This document shows, one piece after another, positions 1-10,600 of a stretch of 64,000 nt of DNA. The first letter of the stretch is position 1, and each line of letters opens with the position of its first letter. Under the pieces are notes generated by a model. It ran no database searches, was not told where the DNA came from, and saw only the letters and a program-made list of their open reading frames with translations. The stretch covers positions 827,136-891,135 of the forward strand of contig NZ_JAGSOJ010000001.1 in NCBI RefSeq assembly GCF_023684385.1, in the 5' to 3' direction. Origin of the DNA: Oceanirhabdus seepicola (GTDB lineage Bacteria; Bacillota; Clostridia; Clostridiales; Clostridiaceae). A program made the translations under genes and the position numbers.

Positions 1-411
1 CAAGAAAACTTCTATAGAGCCGGTACACATGCAGTTCATAATATAGTTGGTTTCGGAAAAGCTGCCGAAATAGCTAAAAGAGATTTAGCTAAAAATATTG
101 AAAAGTTAGAAAAACTTGAACTTCAAGCAAAAGAAATGATAAAAGCTAAATATCCTAATGTTGAATTCTTAGGTGACCCAAATAATCATATTCCAGGTCT
201 TATCGGTATGATTATTCCCGGAATAGTTAATGAAATGTTTATAAAAGAGCGTTGTGAGGACTTGGCTATTTCTGCTGGATCAGCTTGTGGAATTGGAGAA
301 CCTTCTTATGTTATTAATGAGATTGGTTATGGTAATGTTAGTAGTAGTTTTGTTAGATTAAGTTTGTGTAAACATAACAATATGAATGATATTCATATAT
401 TATTAAAATAA
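1..411 (+). CDS. dndA: Cysteine desulfurase, C-terminal part (probable DndA)
   Basis: The reading frame is open from the first base, so only the last ~136 residues of a pyridoxal-phosphate cysteine desulfurase are present. The start of the visible part has the RAGT-H-(N)-IVG-G-KA block of IscS/NifS enzymes. Near the end, SAGSACGIGEPS carries the catalytic loop cysteine that holds the persulfide. The loop is two residues shorter than the usual IscS form. In dnd systems DndA supplies sulfur, through DndC, for the phosphorothioate linkage in DNA. The gene converges on a - strand operon and lies 13 kb from dptFGH, which makes DndA more likely than a housekeeping IscS. dndBCDE would then lie left of the window. 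An ordinary NifS/IscS-like enzyme cannot be excluded. Confidence 0.7.
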   Translation, partial: QENFYRAGTHAVHNIVGFGKAAEIAKRDLAKNIEKLEKLELQAKEMIKAKYPNVEFLGDPNNHIPGLIGMIIPGIVNEMFIKERCEDLAISAGSACGIGEPSYVINEIGYGNVSSSFVRLSLCKHNNMNDIHILLK

Positions 412-444
412 TAATAGTATATATATTAACAATATCTGAGAAGT

Positions 445-473
445 AAAAGGAGCTGTTCAATACAGCCCCTTTT
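445..473. terminator. Bidirectional terminator between dndA and the defence operon
   Basis: The hairpin arms are AAAAGG-A-GCTG (445-455) and CAGC-C-CCTTTT (463-473), with a 7-base loop and one mismatch. The arm at each end is A/T, so it gives a U-run in both directions. The stop codon of the - strand gene at 472 lies in the stem. It can end both converging transcription units. Confidence 0.75.
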
Positions 474-1146
474 ATTTAAATCCAATAGTCAATTTTTCCA
501 CAAATCCATTATCTTTTATCCATGATAATACTTCTGGAGTAAGATCTTCTATAGTTGCTGTTCTATTAACAACCATTCTTAAAAACATTTGTACTTCTTC
601 AGTTAATTTTAATTGCTCTATAATATTTTGTCCTTCTTTAATAACTTCCCTAAACTCTAAAATATCATTATCCGTTATTGGCCATCTATTTTTCATTCCA
701 TTAAGTCTAGTTAATATTTCATTAACTTTTCTTTTATCCTCAAATAAATTTGATAATGAATTTAAACTATTTATTATCTCTTTTGTATTTTCATTAGCAT
801 AAATAACCCACTCATTTCTTAATTTATTTGATTTACCTTCTATACATGCAACTATATATTTAAAATCTTGATCTCTTAATATATGCCCTCTTCGTCTTTT
901 CTTTAATATATCATCAATCTTAGATATTAACTCACTTATATCTTCTTTTGGGAATATGTTGCTATCCAACTTATTTAGTCCTATTACAGAATCTCTATAA
1001 TGTCTAATTAACTCTAAGTTCTTCTTTAGGTATTTATTAGTATATTCATAAGTAGTTATTTCTCGTTTCATATCGCTTATCTCTTCTTTAGCATTGATAA
1101 GCTTACCTGTTTCATTTATCTTTTTAATTAATAGCAATCTATTCAC
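472..1146 (-). CDS. Small helical protein, last gene of the defence operon
   Basis: The product is a 224-residue protein of unknown function, predicted from composition to be almost wholly alpha-helical and charged. No catalytic motif or membrane segment is visible. It overlaps the end of the DpdH-like ATPase gene by 8 bases, so it is translationally coupled to it. The upstream sequence GGGAGGTG overlaps the GTG start at 1146; a TTG three codons in (1137) has better spacing from this ribosome site and may be the true start. Its place next to the ATPase suggests a partner or small subunit of it, perhaps the positional equivalent of DpdI. That is inference from position only. Confidence 0.75.
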   Translation of the reverse strand: MNRLLLIKKINETGKLINAKEEISDMKREITTYEYTNKYLKKNLELIRHYRDSVIGLNKLDSNIFPKEDISELISKIDDILKKRRRGHILRDQDFKYIVACIEGKSNKLRNEWVIYANENTKEIINSLNSLSNLFEDKRKVNEILTRLNGMKNRWPITDNDILEFREVIKEGQNIIEQLKLTEEVQMFLRMVVNRTATIEDLTPEVLSWIKDNGFVEKLTIGFK

Positions 1147-4100
1147 CTCCCTGAAGTTCTTTAATAATCTCGTTTAATTCATTGATATATTCATCTTGTT
1201 TATCTTCTTCTTTTTTCTTTATGTTAGTTACGTCATCTAACTCTTGTGCTGATTTACTATATTTATTATACTTCTCCTCAACATATCGATTCATAGAGCG
1301 TACTAATTCATATAGTTCAGATGTATTATTAATATTATTTTTAACTATGTAATCTAATTTTTCAAGGTTAGATTTATTAATAATATTTTCATTATTACAT
1401 AATAATTTTAATGCATACTTTCCATCTATACTTTTAGCAACTATCTTATTAAACTCCATACCATAAGTTTCATTAACACTTTCCATTTTAACTGTTAAAA
1501 AATGTATAAAATCACTGAATACCTGTTCTATATTTTGTTTACTACTTTCATCTTCACTAAACTCTAATAACTTTTTAATTTCTTGATTCCTATCAGATAT
1601 CTCTTTTATAAGACTATCTATAGATATATTTAAGGTATTTCCTAATAAAGCTTTATATACTTTATAGGATTTATGCATATTGCTTGTAGATGCAACTATA
1701 TCTTTAATATCTATACTATTTAATTGCCATTTACCATTCATATGCTTTTTTATAACCTTAAGTACTTCGCTAGCATCTATAAAAAACTTATCTGTTATTT
1801 GTGGATTAACTGTTCCTAAAATACAGTTGTGATATCTTATACACATTTCATGATTATTATTTATATCACTTTCACCTTTCATTATGACTTCACTAATTTT
1901 ACCTAGTTTTTCTATATTACGTCTATTTAATCTATCTTGTGTTCTAAATATTTTACTATATATAATTGATAACTTATCTTCTATGGATATATTTGCATTT
2001 ATAACATTCATCATAAAATCATTATATATAGCTAATTCAAAACTACTTATATTGATTTCTGAAGATATGTCTTGTTTATTTATAAACTCACTTAATTTAT
2101 CTCTATTTTTCATAACCCAATTTGTTACGTTTATAAGGTATCCTGGTGCCTCTTCAAATCCCCAAGATTTTTTACCTAAATTTCTCCAAGCACATATAGC
2201 TTGTAATAAATAGTAGTTTTCTTCAGTTCTATTTAATACATACCCCTCTGTTATTTTTACATTTTGTCCTTCTATATGAAGATTACCTAATACAAAGGTT
2301 GATTCTATGACTAACCTTGATATGTCTTCCATATCCCAATCTATAGTAGTTTTTATTAATCTACATATATCTTCTCTATAAGTCTTATGATCTATTAAAA
2401 CATCTTTGTCATAAAACCAATTTTTTAAAGTCTCCAATGCCTTATTATATTTTTCTCTGTTTTCATCTCTCTTCTTTGGCATTTCCGTATTTGGTATAGG
2501 CATCTGTTCTTTATCTAATTTTGTATAACTTAAATTTTCTTTAACCCTATTATCTAAATTATTTTTAAGAGTTCTCTCTACTTTTTTAGTATCTTCTTTC
2601 TCTGTCTTTTTTACTATTGGTTTATTTGCAGGTGCTTTACTACTATCTATTGGAACCCCTTTTATGAAAGGAAGTCTAAAGAACTCATATGCTTCCTTTT
2701 CAACACCTGATAAAAATTCTTTTCCATTTCCATTGTTTGAGTATGCAGTACCATTTCCCCATACTCTCATAAAACAACTTAAACGTTCAAACTCTTCTCC
2801 CTCAACTTCTTTATGAAGTATCTGTTCATGTAATGGCATATTCCAAATTGGAACCTTAAATGCACCTTTAAATACCTTATCAGAATAAGGAAAATTATCA
2901 CCATCATTTATATAATCATGAATTATTTTCTTTATTATTTCTTTTAGTAACATTCTAGGGGTTTTGTCTTCTAATGTTTTATATAATGATATTAATGCAT
3001 GATCATTAAAAGGAAATAATGTAAAAGTTCTATTATCTATTCTATAGTTACTCCATTCATGCTCCATATACCTATTAGCTATAGGAATCTCACTATCACT
3101 AGCCCCATTTTCAACCCATATCTCTAATTTTTTTCTATCTATATATATTGCATTTAGGTATCTAGCTGCTATATCTAAAATATCTTCATCTTTTGAGAAA
3201 ATTGATTCCTCATCAATTTTAACTCTTCCAGTTATTCTAGACTTTATATTACTTGGGAAATGAGACTTATAGTATGCTTCTGTAACCCCAACTACAGATA
3301 ATATTCTACAAAGGCCATCATCATTGCCATGCTCTGTTATTAAAGTCTCTACTAATGCTTTATCTATTCCTGTGAAAGAAGTTAAGTCTTCTATAAATAA
3401 GGTTAGATTTTTCCCTTGTGACTTAAGCTTTCTTCTAATATTTAAAAATATCTCAGAAAAATCCTGTGAATTTAACTTTATACAGCTTTGAATTACTGTA
3501 TCTAATTTTGAATTCAAATAAGCTATAGCATTTAATTTAAATTTCTCATTTTCTATTAATCTTTCATGACACTTTATAGTATGCTTTGCTGCATTTTCAC
3601 TTATTTCTCTATCTAAATTGCTTCCAAACTCACAGTCAAAATCCATTTCATTAAATGTTATATCTATTTCTTTTACTTCATTTACATTTTCATTTTTAAG
3701 CTTACTCTTAATCCTTTCAATAGGTCCATTTTCAATGAAAAGTAATTGTTCTTGCACATTCGGATCTTGTATAAATGATGCCAGCAACTTTCTCTCTCGA
3801 GACTTTAATATACAATCTTCATCTTCTTCACTTAATATTTCTGTAGCAAAGGCTAGGTTTATCATATAGCTAAGCTTTTCACTACTTAAGTTGCTATTAG
3901 CTTCTAAAAGCTTTTTAATCTCTATTTCATTTAATAAACTTCTTACATCCTTATGCTCAACTATTTGTTTTATTGCACCTTGTAAAGTATTTTTTGATCT
4001 CTCAATCATTATAGATATTTCACTATTACTATCTATTTCACTCTCATATATATATTTCATCCATTTTATAAAGTGCGATTTTCCTGATCCACTCTTTCCT

Positions 4101-4327
4101 TCTACAACAAGAAAAGTATGCTTATCTCTATTGTCTAATATAAACTTATTAAAAAAGTCCTTTTCATTGTACTCGCTTATTATATCGTAGTTCTCACCAC
4201 TATTAGTATACTTTAACTTTTTAAAAGGCAAGTGTGTAGCTAGGAATTCTACTTTAGGTGCAATTGTAGCATCAGTTATAATTACTTCATTTAGCCTTTT
4301 TAATATACTTTTATCCAAATTACTCAC
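1139..4327 (-). CDS. dpdH: DpdH-like P-loop ATPase
   Basis: The protein has 1062 residues. A Walker A motif, GKSGSGKS, lies near residues 75-82 and a Walker B-like segment, LTLFIEDL, near 310. The region before Walker A carries FLATHLP, which I recall as typical of DpdH, the large ATPase of 7-deazaguanine (Dpd) restriction clusters. A charged Lys/Glu-rich linker near residue 550-600 divides the ATPase half from a helical C-terminal half. Its exact biochemical role is unknown; in Dpd clusters it belongs to the restriction part, not the base-modifying part. It overlaps both neighbours by 8 bases. The GTG start sits only one base after AAGGAGA, so a TTG at codon 4 may be used instead. Confidence 0.7.
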   Translation of the reverse strand: MSNLDKSILKRLNEVIITDATIAPKVEFLATHLPFKKLKYTNSGENYDIISEYNEKDFFNKFILDNRDKHTFLVVEGKSGSGKSHFIKWMKYIYESEIDSNSEISIMIERSKNTLQGAIKQIVEHKDVRSLLNEIEIKKLLEANSNLSSEKLSYMINLAFATEILSEEDEDCILKSRERKLLASFIQDPNVQEQLLFIENGPIERIKSKLKNENVNEVKEIDITFNEMDFDCEFGSNLDREISENAAKHTIKCHERLIENEKFKLNAIAYLNSKLDTVIQSCIKLNSQDFSEIFLNIRRKLKSQGKNLTLFIEDLTSFTGIDKALVETLITEHGNDDGLCRILSVVGVTEAYYKSHFPSNIKSRITGRVKIDEESIFSKDEDILDIAARYLNAIYIDRKKLEIWVENGASDSEIPIANRYMEHEWSNYRIDNRTFTLFPFNDHALISLYKTLEDKTPRMLLKEIIKKIIHDYINDGDNFPYSDKVFKGAFKVPIWNMPLHEQILHKEVEGEEFERLSCFMRVWGNGTAYSNNGNGKEFLSGVEKEAYEFFRLPFIKGVPIDSSKAPANKPIVKKTEKEDTKKVERTLKNNLDNRVKENLSYTKLDKEQMPIPNTEMPKKRDENREKYNKALETLKNWFYDKDVLIDHKTYREDICRLIKTTIDWDMEDISRLVIESTFVLGNLHIEGQNVKITEGYVLNRTEENYYLLQAICAWRNLGKKSWGFEEAPGYLINVTNWVMKNRDKLSEFINKQDISSEINISSFELAIYNDFMMNVINANISIEDKLSIIYSKIFRTQDRLNRRNIEKLGKISEVIMKGESDINNNHEMCIRYHNCILGTVNPQITDKFFIDASEVLKVIKKHMNGKWQLNSIDIKDIVASTSNMHKSYKVYKALLGNTLNISIDSLIKEISDRNQEIKKLLEFSEDESSKQNIEQVFSDFIHFLTVKMESVNETYGMEFNKIVAKSIDGKYALKLLCNNENIINKSNLEKLDYIVKNNINNTSELYELVRSMNRYVEEKYNKYSKSAQELDDVTNIKKKEEDKQDEYINELNEIIKELQGGE

Positions 4328-5105
4328 TCTCCTTTATGATTATTTCTGAAATACACTCAGGTATATCATGTAATTCCATTCTATATAAGTCCCAAACTTC
4401 TGTAGCATCTTGAGTAAGGCTTAACTTTATTACTCCCATATCATGTAGTGTTCTTAATGCAAAGGACATAGTAAATGATATATTATGACCATTTATATTT
4501 TCTTTTAATTCTGGACATTTCATCAAGCACCAATTTATAAAATCACTTACTCTTATTTCTTTTCCTCTTTTTATATTCACATCACATTCTATAGCATCTT
4601 TTATTCTTAAATATGGATTAGGTATAAATTGTGATTCATGCATATACCCTATTCCTATAAATGTTGCCCAAAATCTCCAAGCTAGTCCAAATTCTTTATT
4701 TAACTCTTTAAATTTATTCTGATTAGATATTACATCGTCCATTGTTGAGTATACTAATAGTTCATTTCCTTTATATAAATACCAAGAAGTAAAATCAAAA
4801 AATAGATTACTATCATTTCCTTCAAAAACTCTACTTGCAAAATACTTTCTGAATTCATTTCCACTTCTTAGATGCTTTTTATCAAAATTCAATTCAAATA
4901 TTTCTTGATTAACAACAACAAGCCTAGTATCTTGAATATATTTTAAAACTTTTTTTATCTCATCTTGCTTACCATTACATAATCCTGGAGGTTGAATAAT
5001 ATTCATTATATTTTTTTCAGTAAATCTACCTTGAGCTATAAACTTTAAGGTTGAATATACTCTTTTAGGGGTTATTTCTTTTCTTATCTTTTCATCTAAA
5101 AGCAT
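4320..5105 (-). CDS. dpdG: DpdG-like protein
   Basis: The product has 261 residues. The N-terminal ~85 residues read like a winged-helix segment (helices followed by a short hairpin, NQEIFELNF). The rest is helical with several Trp residues, such as WRFWATF and EVWDLYR. No catalytic residues are evident. Length, layout and position between the RecQ-like helicase and the large ATPase match DpdG of Dpd clusters, where the order is also E-F-G-H. I rely on gene order more than on sequence for this name. It lies 17 bases after the RecQ gene and overlaps the ATPase gene by 8 bases, so the three are co-translated. A role in DNA binding or in recruiting the ATPase is inferred only. Confidence 0.6.
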   Translation of the reverse strand: MLLDEKIRKEITPKRVYSTLKFIAQGRFTEKNIMNIIQPPGLCNGKQDEIKKVLKYIQDTRLVVVNQEIFELNFDKKHLRSGNEFRKYFASRVFEGNDSNLFFDFTSWYLYKGNELLVYSTMDDVISNQNKFKELNKEFGLAWRFWATFIGIGYMHESQFIPNPYLRIKDAIECDVNIKRGKEIRVSDFINWCLMKCPELKENINGHNISFTMSFALRTLHDMGVIKLSLTQDATEVWDLYRMELHDIPECISEIIIKESE

Positions 5106-5122
5106 ATCTTTAATCTTCCTTT

Positions 5123-7612
5123 CTAAATACTCTCAGTATAAGTATTTACACATTCTATTAGTCTTTTATTCTCACTACTTATAACCATATCTTCTTTCGA
5201 TATATGAACTACTTTATTTATATATCCTTTATTTCTTCTATTATTTAATTTAATATATAATTTATTATTAACACTATCCTTATCACAATATATAACAGCT
5301 ATATTTCCTACTATATTTTGTTCATTATCACAATCTAGAAAATCATCATAGGTATATACATTGAAGTATCTATATATACTAATTCCTTTTTTGATTACTT
5401 CTTTGAATTTATCTGTACTATAATTAGGGATAATAATAGCGGATACTTCTTTATCTTCAATTATATCAAATATAGATTTTATCCCCTCTTCATTTAATAT
5501 ATCTTCCGAATACTGGTACATATATTCATTAAACTGATCAAAAAAACTTTCACCATATAAAGACTTATTTAGTAACTCAGTTCCTTTTACAATTTCAATA
5601 TATCCATCATATTTTATAGGCTTATTATTCTTATTATGCCTACATCCTGGGCACCCACAACAACTTCTTTCAGAATACTCATATACCTTTTTAAAGTATC
5701 TTGACCAACATTGGTTCTTTTCTCTTAATAAACTATTTATGTTAGAAATCTCAATGTTTACTGATTCTCTTTCTTTATTCCTTATAGGTTCTAAATAGTC
5801 TATAAGTTTTTGTTCTTCATTTAAAATATCATCTATGATTTCTATTAAAATATGTCTTTTTTTTCTATCATCTTGCTTAACTTCTAAAATATCAAGAAGT
5901 CTATGTCTGTATAAAAACAATATTACATACTCATTCCAACTTTCATTTAACTTACCTGTAATAGTATCTTTTTCTCTCAAATATTCTGGTGTTATATCAC
6001 TAGATACCCAAAATTTATTCCCATCAACTCTTTGTAGGTATCCATTTTTTATCTCTTGCCATCTACTTACTATCTTTTCTACAGATAATACTTTACTTCT
6101 AGTTAGATAAGTTATAATATTCTTATCTTCATTTGGTGATGTAAATGATATACTTATTGCCCCACACTTATCTCTGCCACATCTTCCAACTTCTTGATAA
6201 AATCTATCTATATTCTCTGGAACATAGCAATGTACAACTGCTCGTACTTCCTTTTTATCTACTCCCATACCAAATGCTGATGTAGCCACAATTATATCTA
6301 TTTCATCTAGCTCCCATCTTTTCAATATTTTTATCCTATTATCATTAGATGTTTCACTAGTAAAGGTTTCAATAGAATAATATTGTTTATCTACTATTCT
6401 TCCCTCTATTTCATTTGCATCTTTTATAGTTGGAACATATATTATGAAGGGCTTAGGTATATACGGTATCATTTCCATTAATCTATCCAACCTCTGATTA
6501 TATCCGTTACTATTAACGATATAATACTCTATTTCTTCTCTTAATTTATCTGCTCTTATTTCTATGAAATTATTATCCTCAGAGAATAAAAACTTCAAAA
6601 CATTAGTAGTTCTATCACTTAATGTGGCTGATAACATTACTGTTTTTAATTTATTTTTAGTAACTTCCATTAACTTTTTTCTAAACACGGCTAATAATTG
6701 AAATTCCGTTCTAAAAAACTCTCCCCAGTCCGTAATTATATGAGCTTCATCTATGACTAATCTATTTATCTTACCTTTCTGTGCCGCCTTCATAACAACC
6801 TCATTAAAAGAACTGTTTAAGAGTGCTTCAGGAGATATAAATAATAAAGGTAATTCACCTCTCTCTATCTCTCCAAAAATTTCTTTACGTTTACTAAAAT
6901 CAATTCCTGAATAATAAGCCTGCGGTCTATACTTCTTATTTTCATAAAATTTATTTGAACTCTTACTCTGATCCATAGCCAGTGCAACTGTAGGAACAAC
7001 AACAATTGTTGTTCCCTTTTTATCATAATAAGCTGGCATTTGGAAAGTTAAACTCTTACCTGCTCCTGTTGGCATACATCCTAAAATAGTTGTACCCTCA
7101 ATTTGATTCATTATTGCTCTTACAATTAATTTTTGAGCTTTACAACTATAATTTATATAGCCTGTCATATCGAATAAATACGGATCTCCTATGGTATCTT
7201 CATCACTGTTATAATAGTTATAATCAAATACATTATAAAAATTTGAATTTTTTTCAAACCAACCAGGTAAATTTTTCGTGGCATTTAACTCTACACCATT
7301 AGAAGATTCATTTAACTCCATACCTAATTCTTGAATATCTGTATTTTTTATATATTCTAATAGACCTTCCCCTATAATAAAGCTACTTTTTAATGTTAAT
7401 ATTACATCTCTTAAATTTACAAGTAGATCTTTTATGCCTTTTCTACTTGATTGATATTCATAATAGGCTCTGCAAAATCTTTTGATGCATTTATACTTAG
7501 ATAACTCTGTTTCATCTTGTAATAATTCATTTGCAGATTTAATTGATAACCTATAACTTATGTCCCCATTTAAAATATCCTGAACTAAATTTAAATACTT
7601 TTTCTTATTCAT
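5123..7612 (-). CDS. dpdF: RecQ-family DNA helicase, DpdF-like
   Basis: This is an 829-residue superfamily 2 helicase. It has GCMPTGAGKS (Walker A, ~178-187), DEAH with the RecQ-style following W (288-295), SAT (~328) and QEVGRCGRD (motif VI, ~473-481). A CCGCPGC cluster (~651-657) resembles the RecQ zinc-binding module. The N-terminal ~150 residues before the helicase core are not part of ordinary RecQ, and the C-terminal ~170 residues are also additional, so this is not the housekeeping RecQ. DpdF of 7-deazaguanine clusters is a RecQ-like helicase of similar size in the same order (SNF2, RecQ, small, ATPase). It starts four bases after the SNF2 gene stop, with AAAGG as ribosome site. Confidence 0.8.
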   Translation of the reverse strand: MNKKKYLNLVQDILNGDISYRLSIKSANELLQDETELSKYKCIKRFCRAYYEYQSSRKGIKDLLVNLRDVILTLKSSFIIGEGLLEYIKNTDIQELGMELNESSNGVELNATKNLPGWFEKNSNFYNVFDYNYYNSDEDTIGDPYLFDMTGYINYSCKAQKLIVRAIMNQIEGTTILGCMPTGAGKSLTFQMPAYYDKKGTTIVVVPTVALAMDQSKSSNKFYENKKYRPQAYYSGIDFSKRKEIFGEIERGELPLLFISPEALLNSSFNEVVMKAAQKGKINRLVIDEAHIITDWGEFFRTEFQLLAVFRKKLMEVTKNKLKTVMLSATLSDRTTNVLKFLFSEDNNFIEIRADKLREEIEYYIVNSNGYNQRLDRLMEMIPYIPKPFIIYVPTIKDANEIEGRIVDKQYYSIETFTSETSNDNRIKILKRWELDEIDIIVATSAFGMGVDKKEVRAVVHCYVPENIDRFYQEVGRCGRDKCGAISISFTSPNEDKNIITYLTRSKVLSVEKIVSRWQEIKNGYLQRVDGNKFWVSSDITPEYLREKDTITGKLNESWNEYVILFLYRHRLLDILEVKQDDRKKRHILIEIIDDILNEEQKLIDYLEPIRNKERESVNIEISNINSLLREKNQCWSRYFKKVYEYSERSCCGCPGCRHNKNNKPIKYDGYIEIVKGTELLNKSLYGESFFDQFNEYMYQYSEDILNEEGIKSIFDIIEDKEVSAIIIPNYSTDKFKEVIKKGISIYRYFNVYTYDDFLDCDNEQNIVGNIAVIYCDKDSVNNKLYIKLNNRRNKGYINKVVHISKEDMVISSENKRLIECVNTYTESI

Positions 7613-7616
7613 AACA

Positions 7617-10600
7617 TTACCTTTCTGACCATAAATATAATACTGAGTCTAACTCTAACTTAGCGGTTTTTATCCCCTCTTCTACACTTTTTAGTACCTT
7701 TTCAAGCTTTTCTTGCTTATCTATTTCTATCTTATTATTTTCAAAATAAATATTTGAAGCTATTTTTCCATTTAATACTTTTTCAAAATCCTTCCTTACT
7801 TTATTTATATCTAATGATCTAATAACTTTCTTTTTTGCTTCATTGGCAGCTTTATCAAAGCTTTCTTTCACAATAGATCTCCATTCAGCTTTTGGGTATT
7901 TTCTCATAAAATACTCTAAATTACTCATATCAAGTTCTTTTGATGTTCTTACTAGTTCTGTTTCTCCATGCCTTTTTCCTATATGGATATGATTAGATAA
8001 TCTCATATCCTTTATTATATTTTCATCTATATCATCATTTCCTGTTACCTTTACAATTGTAGTTATTTGTTCTAATGGCAAGTATCCTTGAGATTTATTT
8101 GCCTCTAATATATTTATATCCTTATCTAAAATAGCATCCATATTGAATTTAACATTCCACTTGAATACAAATCCAGTCCATTGTATATCATTACTCTCTA
8201 ACTTTACAGCACAACATCTACCTCTATACCCTTCTTGAGAATTTCTCATGATGGAATCAAATATAGTTTCACCTGGTGCAAAGAAAATTAATTCCTCATT
8301 TTTTACTGCTGTTTCTCTAGAAAAGGTTCCTCTAAATACTCCTGCATTTTTTTTGTTTCTTTTTATAATTTCTCTTGTATCTGGCAACATAAATAAAGTA
8401 TTTTTTAGAGATTTTATACCTACATTTTGAGGCTTGTACAAAATTATATCATTATTATTTGCATTTTCATAATCTGCATGGAACCCACTAGCAACAGCCC
8501 AGTTTTTCATAGTTCTTCCCATTAACTCACCATTACTGCTATCAAACTTTTCTATAAGCTTGTTAATTTTTTCTTCTGTCGCTCTATCTAAGTTTCTTGC
8601 TAAATCAAAATGTCTTTCCTTATTCACTAATTTTTTCATGTTCGCAGAGTTTAATTTTATATTTTCTAAAATATCACCTACACTATTATTTATATCTTTA
8701 CTTAAAGCATTTGTTATTTGATTTTGTATATCCTCTAATGCTATTTCCATGCCACTTAGGGACTCTCTAAATATATTTAACCCTTCATCCCATAAATTAA
8801 ATAAATCACTCTCAACGTTATCATTGGATAACATAACTATTGACTCAACTTCATTATCTTTGTTTCTACCTATCCTATCTAATCTACCAATTCTTTGTTC
8901 AAGGGTTATAGGTGAAAATGGTATATCAACATGAATTATTTTATCTGCGATCTGGAAGTTACGTCCTTCCCCTCCTAGCTCATCACATACCATAAACCTA
9001 CATTCTTTTTTACTTTGAAATTTAAATACATTTTTCTCTAAATCAGCCTCATCCATATTAGAATAGAAACCTGCCACAGCATCTTTCCCATATTTTTCTT
9101 CTAGTAAAGATTTTGTTTTCTCTACAGTTGATGTCCAAGACGAAAATATAACATACTTTGTATTATCATACTCTTCTTCAATATAGTCTAACATCTTAAT
9201 AAGTCTTCCATTTATTAAGTCTGGATCATTATACAATTCTTCTAATTTATTGAATTCATCTTCAGCCGCTCTACACCAAAATCTCAATGCTCTTTGAACT
9301 TCCATTAAGCTCTCTGTCTCTTTTGTTGAAGGCAGCACCTTATTTATTGCATTAACAGTATTTTGTTGTAGATTTCTAAAACTAGAATACTTATTTTCTT
9401 CTATAAGACTTATCCTATATGAGATTACATCCTTTAGAGCCCATGGACTACTGAACATAGATGATAATAATATCTTTACATATTCTGCCACATTATATCC
9501 TATATTATTTTTTTGAATAACATCTATATAATTAAGTAAAACTTCATATGTATCTCTTTCATAATAATTTAGCTCACTACCAGACATATCATAATCTATT
9601 ATAGTGCAAGCTCTTTCTGCTAATTTATCTTTTATTTCAGCTCTTCTATGTCTAATAATATTGTTTTCTATTTGATAATTCTCTGATATATACGCTAACA
9701 CTATCTTTATAATTTCTAACCCGTTATCATCTGAATCTATATCTATTTCCTTAATTAACTTATTAACAATAGAGTCATTTAATATTTCAGAAACTTCTTC
9801 TAACTCATCTAGGATATCCTCTGCTACTTCTTCATCAAAATCATCTAATTCCCCATACATAGAACTTATATGACTTTTGATTTTTTGACTCTTCTTATAT
9901 ATACTGTTAAAGTCTATTTCTGACATGTTTACGTATTTTTTAGGATTCAATAACTTTAATAAACTTAAAAACTCTTCTTTTCTTTCCTGTATAGGTGTTG
10001 CTGATAGTAACAAAATATTAGTTATCTCTTTACTTATTTCTAATATTATTTTATACTCCGAATCCATCTTAACTAATCTATGGGTTTCGTCTACTATGCA
10101 TAAATCCCATTTCTTCTTTAATATATCTTTAATACTATATTTCCTTATTTCTTCTAAGGGTAATAATAAAATCTCTTCTTTTTCTAAGTCTATTGGATTT
10201 TCAATGATTTTAGCTTCTATCCAAAATTTTAAATCCAATTCATTTTGCCATTGTCTACATAATGAATTAGGAGCTATTATCAAAGTTCTAAACTTATGCT
10301 TCTTTTTCTTTAATCCGTTCATTATTACACAAGCTTCTATAGTTTTACCTAAACCAACTTCATCAGCTAGCATAAACCTACATGGTTCTTCGCAAATAGC
10401 CCTTATTATAGTATCTATTTGATGAGTCATAAGATATGCCCTTGCTCCTATTAGAGTATTGAATCCATGAGCAAAGTTATTTATTATATGCATAGACTCA
10501 CTAGGTAAACTTCTCTTCTCATACCAAAATGAATTGTGAAATTCATAGTCTAACATTTGTATAACTGGAGATATTTCTCCTCTTGTAAAATGAGCAAGTA

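Noticed and set aside
1884..4190. Several + frames opposite the DpdH-like gene
   Set aside because: They are antisense to a gene with clear motifs and are rich in Ile, Leu, Phe and Ser, as expected of the complement of a Lys/Asn/Glu-rich gene.
5123..7612. Housekeeping RecQ
   Set aside because: The extra N- and C-terminal regions and the operon context point to a defence-specific helicase.
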